DNA of 64,000 nucleotides, from assembly GCF_003332885.2 (NCBI RefSeq), contig NZ_QOWJ01000010.1:92890-156889 (forward strand). The letters run 5' to 3'. The translations under genes and the position numbers were made by a program. This document shows, in pieces, positions 15,012 through 23,270 of the stretch (its first letter is position 1; each line of letters begins with the position of its first letter). The stretch is from Paracnuella aquatica (GTDB lineage Bacteria > Bacteroidota > Bacteroidia > Chitinophagales > Chitinophagaceae). Under the pieces are notes generated by a model that was given only the letters and a program-made list of their open reading frames with translations, was not told where the DNA came from and did not search any database.

Positions 15012-15590
15012 TTGCCGCTGCAGTTGTTACAACAATTTATTGCGCCCATTCATCCACTCAAAAGCGAAGAGCTCGACGCATTTTTGGCGCAATGGGAGCC
15101 CCTTTCCTGTAAGCGCAAAGTGGTACTCACCGCATCCGGCACCACCGAACGCCATCTTTATTTTGTGCTGGACGGCGTGCAGCGCTGTTATTGCATTACG
15201 CCCCAAGGTGCCGAAGCCACGCTGGTATTTACCTACCCCTATTCCTTTTCCGGCGTAGCCGATTCTTTTTTAACGCAAACGCCCACCCAGTATGTGTTTG
15301 AAACCTTAACGGCCAGCCGGTTTTTGCGCACCACCTACGGCCAAATGGAGCGGTTGATGCAATATTACCCCAATGTGCAAACGCTTTTCTTTAAAACAAC
15401 GGCGCTGGCTTTTAAAGGCCTGCTGGAGCGGCAGGCAGAGCTGCAATATTTTAGCGCCGAGGACAAGTTCCGGCGCCTGTTGCAACGCAGCCCGCATGTG
15501 TTGCAACTTATTCCACACAAATACCTGGCGTCGTATCTCGGCATCGATCCCGCAACATTCAGCAAGCTGCTGGGCTCGGTACGTATTTAA
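15012..15590 (+). CDS. Crp/Fnr-family transcriptional regulator, non-ATG start
   Basis: A 192-aa Crp/Fnr-type regulator. Residues 15-120 form the cNMP-binding-type beta barrel and the C-terminus has a Crp helix-turn-helix (HKYLASYLGIDPATFSKLLG). No Fnr-type Cys cluster is apparent. An in-frame TAG at 14994-14996 bounds the frame and there is no ATG before about codon 115, so translation must begin at TTG 15012 or a nearby TTG/CTG. The gene is divergent from the small lipoprotein and cytochrome genes, with 211 bases between. It may control the nos island; such Bacteroidota regulators often have no known ligand. An upstream frameshift hiding an ATG is an alternative explanation. Confidence 0.82.
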   Translation: MPLQLLQQFIAPIHPLKSEELDAFLAQWEPLSCKRKVVLTASGTTERHLYFVLDGVQRCYCITPQGAEATLVFTYPYSFSGVADSFLTQTPTQYVFETLTASRFLRTTYGQMERLMQYYPNVQTLFFKTTALAFKGLLERQAELQYFSAEDKFRRLLQRSPHVLQLIPHKYLASYLGIDPATFSKLLGSVRI

Positions 15591-15769
15591 GCTCAAGCTT
15601 ACAACTGCCACTTGATGGCCGTTTCCTCCGCCACATTGATGCGGCAAATTGCCGGAAACATTCTTTTTTTTATTGGTTAAGTCGGCAGATTGGGGTGTTG
15701 CGCCACAGGCGTGGGTGCGGGCAAAGATTTTGCAAAACCATTTCAAATAGTTTTCAAAAAGCCATTTGT

Positions 15770-16387
15770 ATGAAAAAGTTTAAAAGCGAAGACCTTATCC
15801 ATAAACTCCAGGAAGACGTACGCCAGATCATTGCCGCCGCAGAGCATTTCCGCGGCATCGACAAAATAAAGCTCAATTACCCGCCGGCCGAGGGCTCGTG
15901 GAGCGTGGTGCAGGTGCTGGAGCACCTCAATATGTACAACCGCCACTACCTGCCCGAGATCGAAAAATCGGTGGCCATTATTCCAAAGGAGTGGAGCTCC
16001 TGGTTTGTCCCGGGTTTCTTTGGCGATTATTTTACCCGCCTGATGCTACCCGGCAACGTGTACGAAGTAAAGAACAAAATGAAGGCGCCCAAGGGCTACC
16101 GCCCCGAGAAAACGCTGAACAGCGAGGCCGTGCTGGACGAATTTATCCAACACCAGAACAAGCTCCTCCAACTGTTGGAAATATCGCGGAAACGCAACCT
16201 CAACGAGATCCGGATCCCGATCACGATTTCTAAACTGGTGAAATTAAAATTGGGCGATACGTTCCGGTTTTTGGTGGCACACGAGCAGCGCCATATGCTG
16301 CAGGCCCGCAATGCTTTGAAAACCTTGGGCATTTCTACCAGCCAGTTCCCGGTGCTGATGTCGGGCATGGCGCTGGCCGGCCGATAA
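15770..16387 (+). CDS. DinB-like superfamily protein
   Basis: A 205-aa four-helix-bundle protein of the DinB/YfiT type, putative metal-dependent enzymes often linked to thiol transfer or stress. Metal-ligand His positions are suggested by VLEHLNMYNRHY near residue 50 and AHEQRHMLQARN near 175. The middle segment (MLPGNVYEVKNKMKAPKGYRP) is typical of Bacteroidota members annotated only as DinB family. ATG 15770 was chosen because the longer frame adds 25 residues with no homology. It is followed by a clean terminator, so it is probably monocistronic. Substrate unknown. Confidence 0.85.
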   Translation: MKKFKSEDLIHKLQEDVRQIIAAAEHFRGIDKIKLNYPPAEGSWSVVQVLEHLNMYNRHYLPEIEKSVAIIPKEWSSWFVPGFFGDYFTRLMLPGNVYEVKNKMKAPKGYRPEKTLNSEAVLDEFIQHQNKLLQLLEISRKRNLNEIRIPITISKLVKLKLGDTFRFLVAHEQRHMLQARNALKTLGISTSQFPVLMSGMALAGR

Positions 16388-16409
16388 TAGTAAGACCTGT
16401 ATATTTTTG

Positions 16410-16452
16410 ATGCAGGGTGTTGTGCCGTTGGCACGGTGCCCTGCATTTTTTT
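16410..16452 (+). terminator. Terminator of the DinB-like gene
   Basis: ATGCAGGG (16410-16417) pairs with CCCTGCAT (16439-16446). An inner GTGCC/GGCAC stem and a T-run follow. Confidence 0.85.
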
Positions 16453-16480
16453 ATAAATAACAAATAGGGAAGAGCATTGC

Positions 16481-16999
16481 TTACAGGAGATACACATCCA
16501 GCAGCCCTTCGGGTAGCTCCACCACCACGCGGCGGCCTTTGTGGTCGATGCGCAGCAGGGTGCTTTCGTTGAGCGGGATAAATGCTTCTTTTTCCTGGAT
16601 GCTGAGGCGGCAAATTACCTGGTGCGGCTGCTCAATGACTTCGAGGATGGTGCCCAGCGGCTGCTTGTTTTCTTCAATGGTGTAGCCCAGCAGGTTGATG
16701 GGTGCCGTTTTTGCCGAAAACTTTTTGAAATCTTCCTCCTTTAGCCACACTTCTTTTTGCGCCAGCTTCACAGCTGCTTCGCGGGTGTCCACATCCTGCA
16801 CTTTCACATAAGTTTCTTCCTCGCTTTTGGCGCGGGCCGTTTCAATAAAATAAGGGATAAACGAGTTGGCCCGCTCTTCAATAAAAAATGCGGAAAGGCC
16901 TTTCAGCGCCGTTTTTTTTCCCAGGCTGTGTTTCAGGATCAGTTCGCCTTTAAGGCCAAATATGGAAACCAGTTTTCCAATTTTAAAATAATCGGTCAT
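16481..16999 (-). CDS. rimM: Ribosome maturation factor RimM
   Basis: Binds ribosomal protein S19 during 30S head maturation; 172 aa. The N-terminal RimM beta barrel starts FKIGKLVSIFGLKGELIL (residues 5-22). The PRC-barrel half includes NLLGYTIEENKQPLGTI, EAFIPLNESTLLRIDH and the C-terminal VELPEGLLDVYLL. It lies downstream of rpsP on the same strand, the usual partner order, but a hairpin at 17110-17140 stands between them. trmD and rplS, which often follow, are absent; the DinB-like gene is convergent on the other side. Confidence 0.95.
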   Translation of the reverse strand: MTDYFKIGKLVSIFGLKGELILKHSLGKKTALKGLSAFFIEERANSFIPYFIETARAKSEEETYVKVQDVDTREAAVKLAQKEVWLKEEDFKKFSAKTAPINLLGYTIEENKQPLGTILEVIEQPHQVICRLSIQEKEAFIPLNESTLLRIDHKGRRVVVELPEGLLDVYLL

Positions 17000-17109
17000 T
17001 GCAGGAGGATAAAGTTTAAATCGGACAGCTAAGTTCCGGCCGGGGTGTTGATTTTTAACTGATTAAAGTTAGCAGCGGCGCAAACATGGGCGGTATGCGC
17101 CATAAAAAA

Positions 17110-17140
17110 AAGGTGGTTTTGCACCGGGCAAAACCACCTT
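17110..17140 (-). terminator. Terminator or attenuator between rpsP and rimM
   Basis: A perfect 13-base stem (17110-17122 with 17128-17140), loop of 5, followed on the minus strand by eight T. It would uncouple rimM from rpsP fully or partly. Confidence 0.85.
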
Positions 17141-17164
17141 AATACATTCAAGCAGGCAGGTTTG

Positions 17165-17614
17165 TTATCCTTCTTGACCTTCGCTGGCGCGGGGCGCTGG
17201 GCGCTCCTGACGGCGATAGGGTGGATTTCTGCGGGCTCTTCTTTCTTGCATGGCCTGCTGCTGGCGCTTTTGAATCTGGGCTTCGTGCTCAAGGTGCCAC
17301 GACTGGAATTTCTCCATAGCGGTAGCATCATCAAACAGACCCAGTTTCACTCCGCGCAACAGGTGCTTCAGGTACAGTACGCCTTTTTGAGATAAAATCT
17401 TCCGTACGGTGTCGGTAGGCTGAGCGCCTTTGTGCAGCCATTCCAGCGACTTTTGACGGTCGAGCTGAACGGTAGCGGGGCTGGTCAGGGGATTGTAAGT
17501 ACCGAGTTTTTGGATGAATTTACCATCGCGTGGGGCGCGGGCATCTGCCACAACAATGAAATAGAACGGGCGCTTCTTAGACCCGTGCCTTTGCAGTCGG
17601 ATTTTAACTGGCAT
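17165..17614 (-). CDS. rpsP: 30S ribosomal protein S16, C-terminally extended
   Basis: Small-subunit protein S16. Residues 1-80 are the conserved domain ([18 protein letters not shown], then [20 protein letters not shown]). The protein is 149 aa, against about 80-90 in many bacteria; the extra C-terminus is Gln/Arg-rich, then Pro/Glu-rich, as is common in Bacteroidota S16. A good promoter is at 17658-17689. A strong hairpin follows the gene, so its mRNA probably ends before rimM most of the time. Confidence 0.97.
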   Translation of the reverse strand: MPVKIRLQRHGSKKRPFYFIVVADARAPRDGKFIQKLGTYNPLTSPATVQLDRQKSLEWLHKGAQPTDTVRKILSQKGVLYLKHLLRGVKLGLFDDATAMEKFQSWHLEHEAQIQKRQQQAMQERRARRNPPYRRQERPAPRASEGQEG

Positions 17615-17657
17615 CTTAAATAGACATTTAAATGCGTGAATGATAAGGTTAACGGCG

Positions 17658-17689
17658 CAAAAGTAAGGCCGTCTGACAATATAGACAAA
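17658..17689 (-). promoter_or_regulatory. rpsP promoter, TTTG-N20-TACTTTTG
   Basis: On the minus strand a -33 TTTG (17689-17686) and a -7 TACTTTTG (17665-17658) are exactly 20 bases apart, matching the Bacteroidota housekeeping consensus. The leader to the ATG is about 40 bases. Confidence 0.75.
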
Positions 17690-17848
17690 CCGGAGGGGAT
17701 TTTACGGAAAAATTTAAGAACTGCCGGCTATAAAAAGCGCTGGCTGAACAATCGGTAAAACCGGGGTGGCAAACGATCCATTTTTTGCATGATTTCTAAT
17801 CAGTTAGCACAGCAGCAAGATTAAGGCAGCGCATTTTACCCAAATAAA

Positions 17849-17879
17849 AAGCCCCGCGCAACGGCTGTTGGCGGGGCTT
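17849..17879 (-). terminator. Terminator of ffh
   Basis: AAGCCCCGC (17849-17857) pairs with GCGGGGCTT (17871-17879). The inner CAAC/GTTG extends the stem, and T-rich sequence follows on the minus strand. Confidence 0.85.
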
Positions 17880-17899
17880 AAAATGGGTGTGTGCGGCCA

Positions 17900-19222
17900 C
17901 TATCTTTTCATGCCGGGCATCATGCGGCCCATTGGCATTTTGTTCATCATTTTCATCATTTCCCGCATTTGCTCAAACTGTTTCATAAAGGCATTTACTT
18001 CCGAAATGTCCTTGCCGGAGCCTTTGGCAATGCGTTTGCGGCGGCTGCCGTCAATTTTGTCGGGGTTGGCCCGCTCCATGGGCGTCATGGAATTGATAAT
18101 GGCCTCGATGCCTTTAAATGCGTCGTCGGAAATATCAATGTCCTTGATGGCTTTGCCTACACCGGGAATCATCGCCATCAGGTCTTTCAGGTTACCCATC
18201 CGCTTGATCTGCTCCAGTTGCTGTTTGAAATCGGCAAAATCGAACTGGTTTTTGCGGATCTTTTTTTCCAGCTTTTTGGCCTGCTCTTCGTCGAACTGCG
18301 CCTGGGCTTTTTCTACCAGCGTAGTAATATCGCCCATCCCCAGGATCCGCTGTGCCATCCGCTCGGGGTAAAACACATCGAGGGTATCCAGCTTTTCGCC
18401 ACTCGATATAAACTTGATGGGCTTATCAACGGTGTATTTAATGGAAAGCGCCGCACCGCCGCGGGTATCGCCATCGAGCTTGGTGAGCACCACTCCGCTA
18501 AAATCGAGGCGGTCGTTAAAGGCCTTGGCAGTGTTTACCGCATCCTGGCCGGTCATGCTGTCCACCACAAACAGGATTTCCTGCGGGGCCACAGCAGCCT
18601 TGATATTAGCCACTTCGGTCATCATCGCTTCGTCTACCGCCAGGCGGCCTGCAGTATCGATGATCACCACGTTTTTGTTTTTAGCGCGGGCTTCGCGAAT
18701 GGCATTTTGTGCAATCTCCACCGGGTTTTTATTTTCCGGTTCCAAGTGCACGTCTACGCCAATTTGCTCGCCCAGCACACGAAGCTGCTCCATAGCCGCA
18801 GGGCGGTACACGTCGGCAGCCACCAGGATGGGAGACAGCTTTTTTTGCTTTTTCAGGAAATTAGCCAGCTTGCCGCTAAAGGTGGTTTTACCCGAACCCT
18901 GCAGGCCGGCAATCAGGATGACTGCCGGTGCGCCTTTGGAATTGAATTCGGCTGCTTCGCCACCCATCAGGGATACCAGTTCGTCCTTTACGATCTTCAC
19001 CATCAGCTGGCTGGGCGAAATGGCGTTGATCACTTTTTCGCCGAGGGCTTCGTCTTTTATTTTGTCGGTAAATTCCTTGGCAATCTTAAAGTTTACGTCG
19101 GCGTCCACCAGGGCCCGGCGAATTTCTTTAACCGTGGCCGCTACGTTCAGCTCGGTGATTTTTCCTTCACCTTTCAGGTTTTTAAAGGCACCTTCCAGCC
19201 GGTCGCTTAATGATTCGAACAT
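17900..19222 (-). CDS. ffh: Signal recognition particle GTPase Ffh
   Basis: Protein subunit of SRP, targeting nascent membrane proteins to FtsY; 440 aa from ATG 19222 (MFESLSDRLEGAF), the conserved family start. The frame remains open upstream to 19306, but that part reads through a repeat palindrome and is not coding. An N domain (1-90) is followed by the G domain with P-loop GLQGSGKTTFSGKL, DTAGRLAVDE and TKLDGDTRGG. The Met-rich M domain has the RNA-binding RRKRIAKGSG and a C-terminus rich in Met (MREMMKMMNKMPMGRMMPGM). It is flanked by its terminator and by the repeat at 19250-19336. Confidence 0.97.
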   Translation of the reverse strand: MFESLSDRLEGAFKNLKGEGKITELNVAATVKEIRRALVDADVNFKIAKEFTDKIKDEALGEKVINAISPSQLMVKIVKDELVSLMGGEAAEFNSKGAPAVILIAGLQGSGKTTFSGKLANFLKKQKKLSPILVAADVYRPAAMEQLRVLGEQIGVDVHLEPENKNPVEIAQNAIREARAKNKNVVIIDTAGRLAVDEAMMTEVANIKAAVAPQEILFVVDSMTGQDAVNTAKAFNDRLDFSGVVLTKLDGDTRGGAALSIKYTVDKPIKFISSGEKLDTLDVFYPERMAQRILGMGDITTLVEKAQAQFDEEQAKKLEKKIRKNQFDFADFKQQLEQIKRMGNLKDLMAMIPGVGKAIKDIDISDDAFKGIEAIINSMTPMERANPDKIDGSRRKRIAKGSGKDISEVNAFMKQFEQMREMMKMMNKMPMGRMMPGMKR

Positions 19223-19249
19223 AGTATGAGTAGTGCTTTGAATTATGTT

Positions 19250-19336
19250 TTTTGAACCACAAAGACACCAAGGAACAAAAGGCACACAAAGTATTTCTTG
19301 GTGCATCTTGTTTGTCTTTGTGCCTTTGTGGTTCTA
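19250..19336. repeat. Intergenic palindrome, AACCACAAAGACAC word family
   Basis: Left arm TTTGAACCACAAAGACACCA then CAAAAGGCACACAAAG (about 19251-19291). The right arm (about 19300-19335) is its imperfect complement, ending CTTTGTGCCTTTGTGGTTC. It lies upstream of ffh. Related arms occur at 21650-21738 and on both sides of the GxxExxY gene at 49386. Confidence 0.65.
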
Positions 19337-19385
19337 TTTCAGGGCAATAAAAAAGTGAATAGAGCCTATTCACTTGTACAAGTTG

Positions 19386-19393
19386 CAAATATA
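19386..19393 (-). promoter_or_regulatory. Possible -7 box upstream of ffh
   Basis: Minus-strand TATATTTG matches TAnnTTTG, about 165 bases before the ffh start. The resulting leader would contain the 19250-19336 palindrome. No well-spaced TTTG -33 element was found. Confidence 0.35.
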
Positions 19394-19467
19394 AGAAGAT
19401 TGGCAAACCTGAAGTTTGCTCTGTTTTGCAGCCAATAATAAATAATCCAATAATCAATAATGCCCCA

Positions 19468-19494
19468 AGCTATCAACTGTCAACACCCAACTAG
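19468..19494. repeat. Orphan arm of the CTATCAACT word family
   Basis: CTATCAACTGTCAACACCCA resembles the arms at 24024-24296, 28808-28842 and 39539-39567. It abuts and just enters the rpoD stop codon. No complementary arm was seen nearby. Confidence 0.35.
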
Positions 19495-20363
19495 TTCCCA
19501 CCCAGGTATGGCCGGAGCGCTTTGGTGCGGCTGTTGGCTTTGAGTTTGGTGATGGCTTTGTCTTTGATCTGCCGAACCCGTTCGCGGGTGAGGTTGAATT
19601 TTTCACCAATGTCTTCCAGGCTCAGCGGGTGGTCAACCCCGATGCCGAAAAAGTAGCAGATCACATCTTTCTGGCGTTCCGTAAGGGTTTGCAGCGACCG
19701 GTTGATCTCGATCCGCAACGACTGTTTGTATTCCAGCTCGTTGTCGGTTTTTTCGGCGTTGGTATTTTCCAGCACATCCAGCAGGGTGCTTTCTTCACCT
19801 TCCGAAAGGGGCGTATCCATACTTACATGTCGGGCATTGATGCCCAGGCTGGAGGCCACTTCCTCGAGGTCCATGTTCAGCAGGTCGGCCAGTTCTTCGG
19901 CGGAAGGCTCCCGTTCAAATTCCTGTTCCAGTTGCGAAAACGCTTTCTGGATGCGGTTGGTGAGGCCCACTTTGTTGAGCGGCAGCCGCACAATACGGGC
20001 CTGCTCGGCCAGAGCCTGCAAAATAGATTGGCGGATCCACCAAACTGCGTAGGAGATGAATTTAAACCCGCGGGTTTCGTCAAAGCGTTGAGCGGCTTTG
20101 ATCAGGCCAAGGTTTCCTTCGTTGATGAGATCGGGGAGGGAAAGGCCCTGGTTCTGGTACTGTTTGGCAACAGACACTACAAAGCGCAAGTTGGCTTTGG
20201 TGAGGCGGTTGAGGGCTTGCTGATCGCCCTGTTTGATGAGTGTGGCGAGGCGTACCTCTTCTTCTGGTGAAACAAGGTCCACTTTGCCAATTTCCTGAAG
20301 GTATTTTTCCAGGCTTTGAGATTCACGATTGGTGATTGACTTCGTGATCTTCAGTTGACGCAT
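19491..20363 (-). CDS. rpoD: RNA polymerase primary sigma factor (Bacteroidota type)
   Basis: Housekeeping sigma-70 factor directing RNA polymerase to TTTG/TAnnTTTG promoters; 290 aa, the short Bacteroidota form lacking region 1.1. The start [20 protein letters not shown] (ATG 20363) is strongly conserved in this group. Region 1.2 is [20 protein letters not shown], region 2 has [12 protein letters not shown] and [13 protein letters not shown], region 3 is [23 protein letters not shown], and region 4 ends [16 protein letters not shown]. The 286-base divergent region to the next gene has no clear consensus promoter on the minus strand, implying a long leader or autoregulated start. Confidence 0.97.
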   Translation of the reverse strand: MRQLKITKSITNRESQSLEKYLQEIGKVDLVSPEEEVRLATLIKQGDQQALNRLTKANLRFVVSVAKQYQNQGLSLPDLINEGNLGLIKAAQRFDETRGFKFISYAVWWIRQSILQALAEQARIVRLPLNKVGLTNRIQKAFSQLEQEFEREPSAEELADLLNMDLEEVASSLGINARHVSMDTPLSEGEESTLLDVLENTNAEKTDNELEYKQSLRIEINRSLQTLTERQKDVICYFFGIGVDHPLSLEDIGEKFNLTRERVRQIKDKAITKLKANSRTKALRPYLGGN

Positions 20364-20649
20364 GCTCATAGGATGGCATTTAAGATGGTTATTTGAGGTT
20401 GCAGTTCAGGTCCGTCTTGGCTAAGGGATCCCAAATGTTCCATCACATTTCCGGGTGCATCAGTTCGTAGGTTGTGTGTTCGTTTGTCCAAATTAAGAAA
20501 ACCTGCAATGTGAAAAAAAATTATTTTAAGATTCCTTTTACATTTTTTGAAAAAGGCTTAAATACGTTTCTATCGGCAGGTAGGAAAAAATTTTGGTGGT
20601 TGAATTATTTTCCTGTTATTGCACCCCCCGACAAGCTTAATTAGCGCAA
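20364..20649. other. Divergent non-coding region upstream of rpoD
   Basis: 286 bases without a credible reading frame. A weak minus-strand TTAATTTG is near 20485-20492, and an A/T-rich tract lies at 20505-20600. No RNA gene, repeat or good palindrome is seen. It should contain the promoters of rpoD and of the START-like gene. Confidence 0.4.
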
Positions 20650-21033
20650 ATGAGTAAAAAGCAACTCTATACATTAGAATACCCGGTTCGCTGTTCTCCT
20701 GCAATCCTGTACGAGTTCCTGTCTACGGCCAGCGGCCTGCAGGAGTGGTTTGCCGATAAGGTAGATGAGCGGGACGGGCAGTTTATTTTTTCGTGGAATG
20801 GCTCTTCGGAAATTGCCGAAGTGGTGGAAAGCGAAGAGGACCGTTTTGTGCGGTATCACTGGACGCATGCCCCGAAGGAAGAATACTTTGAGTTCCGCAT
20901 CGAAAAATCGGAAGTAACCAACCAGACCATTTTGGTGATCAAAGATTTTGCGGAAAAAAAAGAAATCAAAGACCAGAGCATGCTTTGGGATTATCAGGTG
21001 AAAGACCTGTTTCACCGCCTGGGTAGCAACTAA
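20650..21033 (+). CDS. START-like (SRPBCC/AHSA1-type) domain protein
   Basis: A 127-aa single-domain helix-grip protein. Characteristic blocks are YPVRCSPAILYEFLSTASGL (residues 10-29), LQEWFADKV, FVRYHWTH and a long C-terminal helix MLWDYQVKDLFHRLGS. Such proteins bind hydrophobic ligands, but the ligand is unknown; it is a conserved small cytoplasmic protein in Bacteroidota. Its 3' end overlaps the convergent gene at 20966 by 68 bases, unusual for genes in this otherwise spaced window. The conserved C-terminal helix supports this stop. Confidence 0.85.
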   Translation: MSKKQLYTLEYPVRCSPAILYEFLSTASGLQEWFADKVDERDGQFIFSWNGSSEIAEVVESEEDRFVRYHWTHAPKEEYFEFRIEKSEVTNQTILVIKDFAEKKEIKDQSMLWDYQVKDLFHRLGSN

Positions 21034-21625
21034 GCGCCCCGCACTGTTCCAGCAAAAAGCACCAGCTTTCCCATAAATTATTTGCTGCATGAGGCCAGCT
21101 TTGAAGCGGCCACCATGCAGCAATTTTTATATGCGGCCGGCTATGCACCAGTTCTGCAAAGCCCGTTGCTGTAAATGCCTTGACCGGCTGGTAATTGCCG
21201 CCATCGAAATGATGTGCCCACGGATCGGGACCCGTTTGTACAAAATAGCCGCGCTGGGCCAGTTGTGGATAACTTTCAGAAATGCGGTTTGCCAGCTCAT
21301 TTTTCCAAACCCCCGAAAGGTGCAGGGTGCTGCTGAAAAAACGGCCCCACCAGAAAAATGTGCGGATGGCAAAAATGTCTTCCTGTCCAAACAGCCTTGG
21401 GTAATCGAGCATCAGGTAGGGAAGGCCGCCATAGTTTTCGCCGCGGGCAATTTTGGGCGGTACAGTGGCAAATGGTGCCGCCACCTGCACCCCTTGCATT
21501 TGGTGTTGCAGCCCTGCCAGCAGCGCCTTTGCTTTTTCCATAATACGGTTCTTCGTTAAAATCAGTTCCGCATCGTATACCAACGCCATCTCGGCAGCCG
21601 AAAGCTGTATTTTTGCCTCCTCCAT
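20966..21625 (-). CDS. Conserved hypothetical protein
   Basis: A 219-aa soluble protein with protein-like composition, rich in aromatic residues (FFWWGRFFSSTLHLSG, WWPLQSWPHAANNLWESW). No signal peptide, Cys motif or known catalytic motif is apparent. Residues 55-180 look like a compact conserved domain, including NYGGLPYLMLDYPRLF. I do not recognise the family with certainty. The last about 25 residues, overlapping the START-like gene in antisense, look less conserved-like and may be a recent extension. A short spacer with a repeat lies between its start and the divergent permease gene. Confidence 0.7.
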   Translation of the reverse strand: MEEAKIQLSAAEMALVYDAELILTKNRIMEKAKALLAGLQHQMQGVQVAAPFATVPPKIARGENYGGLPYLMLDYPRLFGQEDIFAIRTFFWWGRFFSSTLHLSGVWKNELANRISESYPQLAQRGYFVQTGPDPWAHHFDGGNYQPVKAFTATGFAELVHSRPHIKIAAWWPLQSWPHAANNLWESWCFLLEQCGALSCYPGGETGLSPDNPKACSGL

Positions 21626-21649
21626 AAACGGAAATTAAGTGGATTAATT

Positions 21650-21738
21650 TGAACCACTAAGACACAAAGGCCACGAAGCAACACAAAGAAGATTGCTTCG
21701 TGTACCGTTCCTGTCTTGGTGTATTGGTGGTTCAAAAG
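21650..21738. repeat. Intergenic palindrome, AACCACTAAGACACAAAGG word family
   Basis: Left arm TTGAACCACTAAGACACAAA then CACGAAGCAACAC (about 21650-21694). Right arm is GCTTCGTG, then GTCTTGGTGTATTGGTGGTT (about 21694-21736). It is the same family as 19250-19336 and lies just before the GTG start of the permease gene; the long open frame through it is not coding. Confidence 0.65.
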
Positions 21739-21752
21739 AAAAAATTACGCAG

Positions 21753-23189
21753 GTGCTGAAAAAGCTGGATAAACTCATTATAAAAGCCTTTATCGGCCCG
21801 TTTGTGGCCACGTTCTTCATCACGCTGCTGGTGCTGGTGATGCAGTTTTTCTGGCTGTATATCGACGATTTTGTGGGCAAAGGCCTGGGTGCCGGTGTCA
21901 TTGCCGAATTTATTTGGTACCAAAGTGCGGTGCTGGTGCCGCTGGCCCTGCCACTGGCGGTATTGCTGTCTTCGCTCATGACCTTTGGCAACCTGGGCGA
22001 AACCTACGAACTGGTGGCCATCAAATCGGCAGGCATATCGCTGCTGCGGTTTATGCGGCCTCTTTTTTTTGTAACGCTGACCATTTGTTTCATCGCGTTT
22101 CTTTTTTCCAACTACATCATTCCCGTAGCCAATCTCAAAAGCCGCACCCTGCTGGCTGATATCGTTTATGCAAAACCGTCATTCGACATCAAGGAAGGCG
22201 TTTTTTACGATAAGATTTCGGGCTTCGCCATCAAGATCGGTAAAAAAGAACCGAACGACAGCGTAATCCGCGACATCATTATTTACGAACAGGCCGGTGC
22301 CAGTTTGCAGGACAACTTTATCATTGCCGAAGACGGCGTGATGCGGATTTCGGACAACAAACGGTACCTGGAATTTATTTTAAAAAACGGCTGGCGCTAC
22401 CAGGAGCGGGGCAACACCACGCAGGCCAACACCGAATTTGTGCGGCTTGGATTTGACCAATATACCAAGCAGTTCGACCTCAGTTCGTTCCAGTTTCAGC
22501 GCACCTCCGACAGTGTCAACAAAAACAACCAGCGGATGCTGAGCATGCGCCAGTTGGGCGTGGCCATTGATTCGATCCGCAAAGACGCCAACAACTTTGC
22601 GCCGCAGGTGCGCCGCGATGTGTTGTCGTCGGCCGAGTTTCGTGCACACCTCGATAGCAATTGGGCGATCGCAGGAAAAGTGCCCGCAGTAAAATCGTTT
22701 AGCGAAATACTGCCCGACTCGATGCAACAAATGGTGCGGCAACGCAGCCAGGGCATTGTGCAGGCGCTTAAAAGCAACGGCGAGCTGGTGGTAACGCAAT
22801 ACAACGACCGTCAACGCGACCTGCGCAAATACCAGATTGAATGGCACCGCAAAATTTCGCTTTCGCTGGCCTGCCTCGTGCTGTTTTTAATTGGTGCGCC
22901 ACTGGGTTCCATTATTCGCAAAGGCGGCCTGGGCAGTCCCATGGTATTTTCCATCATCTTTTTCATGGTGTTTTATTTCCTGGGCACCTCCGGCGAAAAA
23001 TTGTCCCGGGCGGGCTCGCTGCATCCGTTCAACGGCATGTGGCTTTCGTCGTATGTGCTGGTGCCCATCGGGCTGTTTTTAACGGTAAAAGCAGTGAACG
23101 ACTCGCAGCTGTTCAACCGCGAATTTTACCAGCGGGCATGGAGCCGCTTTAAAGCAAGGCGGGCAGGCAAAACTGCAAAGCCCGCATAA
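21753..23189 (+). CDS. LptF/LptG-family permease
   Basis: Inner-membrane permease of the YjgP/YjgQ (LptF/G) type, expected to extract lipopolysaccharide for transport with LptB and LptC; 478 aa. Three N-terminal helices (about 15-35, 55-75, 100-122), a large periplasmic jelly-roll region (about 130-360) and three C-terminal helices (about 375-395, 405-425, 433-452) match the family. The segment FFITLLVLVMQFFWLYIDDF is typical of Bacteroidota members. GTG 21753 is the preferred start; upstream codons are repeat sequence. A weak hairpin follows the stop. F versus G cannot be decided from sequence alone. Confidence 0.9.
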   Translation: MLKKLDKLIIKAFIGPFVATFFITLLVLVMQFFWLYIDDFVGKGLGAGVIAEFIWYQSAVLVPLALPLAVLLSSLMTFGNLGETYELVAIKSAGISLLRFMRPLFFVTLTICFIAFLFSNYIIPVANLKSRTLLADIVYAKPSFDIKEGVFYDKISGFAIKIGKKEPNDSVIRDIIIYEQAGASLQDNFIIAEDGVMRISDNKRYLEFILKNGWRYQERGNTTQANTEFVRLGFDQYTKQFDLSSFQFQRTSDSVNKNNQRMLSMRQLGVAIDSIRKDANNFAPQVRRDVLSSAEFRAHLDSNWAIAGKVPAVKSFSEILPDSMQQMVRQRSQGIVQALKSNGELVVTQYNDRQRDLRKYQIEWHRKISLSLACLVLFLIGAPLGSIIRKGGLGSPMVFSIIFFMVFYFLGTSGEKLSRAGSLHPFNGMWLSSYVLVPIGLFLTVKAVNDSQLFNREFYQRAWSRFKARRAGKTAKPA

Positions 23190-23216
23190 TTCCAATACCC
23201 GGTTTTTAGAATTGTA

Positions 23217-23236
23217 TGCGGCTGCGCCGCAGTTTT
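23217..23236 (+). terminator. Weak terminator after the LptF/G gene
   Basis: TGCGGC-TGC-GCCGCA followed by GTTTTG. The stem is short and the T-run interrupted, and it abuts the sod -33 element. Confidence 0.4.
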
Positions 23237-23266
23237 GCACGCAAATTGGTACACCCGTAATTTTTG
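23234..23266 (+). promoter_or_regulatory. Superoxide dismutase promoter
   Basis: TTTG (23234-23237), a 20-base spacer, then TAATTTTTG (23258-23266; one base longer than TAnnTTTG). The ATG at 23271 is only 4 bases downstream, suggesting a leaderless mRNA. Confidence 0.5.
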
Positions 23267-23270
23267 TTGC

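Noticed and set aside
17891-19210. 439-codon plus-strand frame opposite ffh
   Set aside because: Antisense to a certain ffh gene, with no recognisable domain.
19223-19306. N-terminal extension of Ffh to 468 residues
   Set aside because: The added codons read through the AACCACAAAG palindrome and ffh homology begins at MFESLSDRL.
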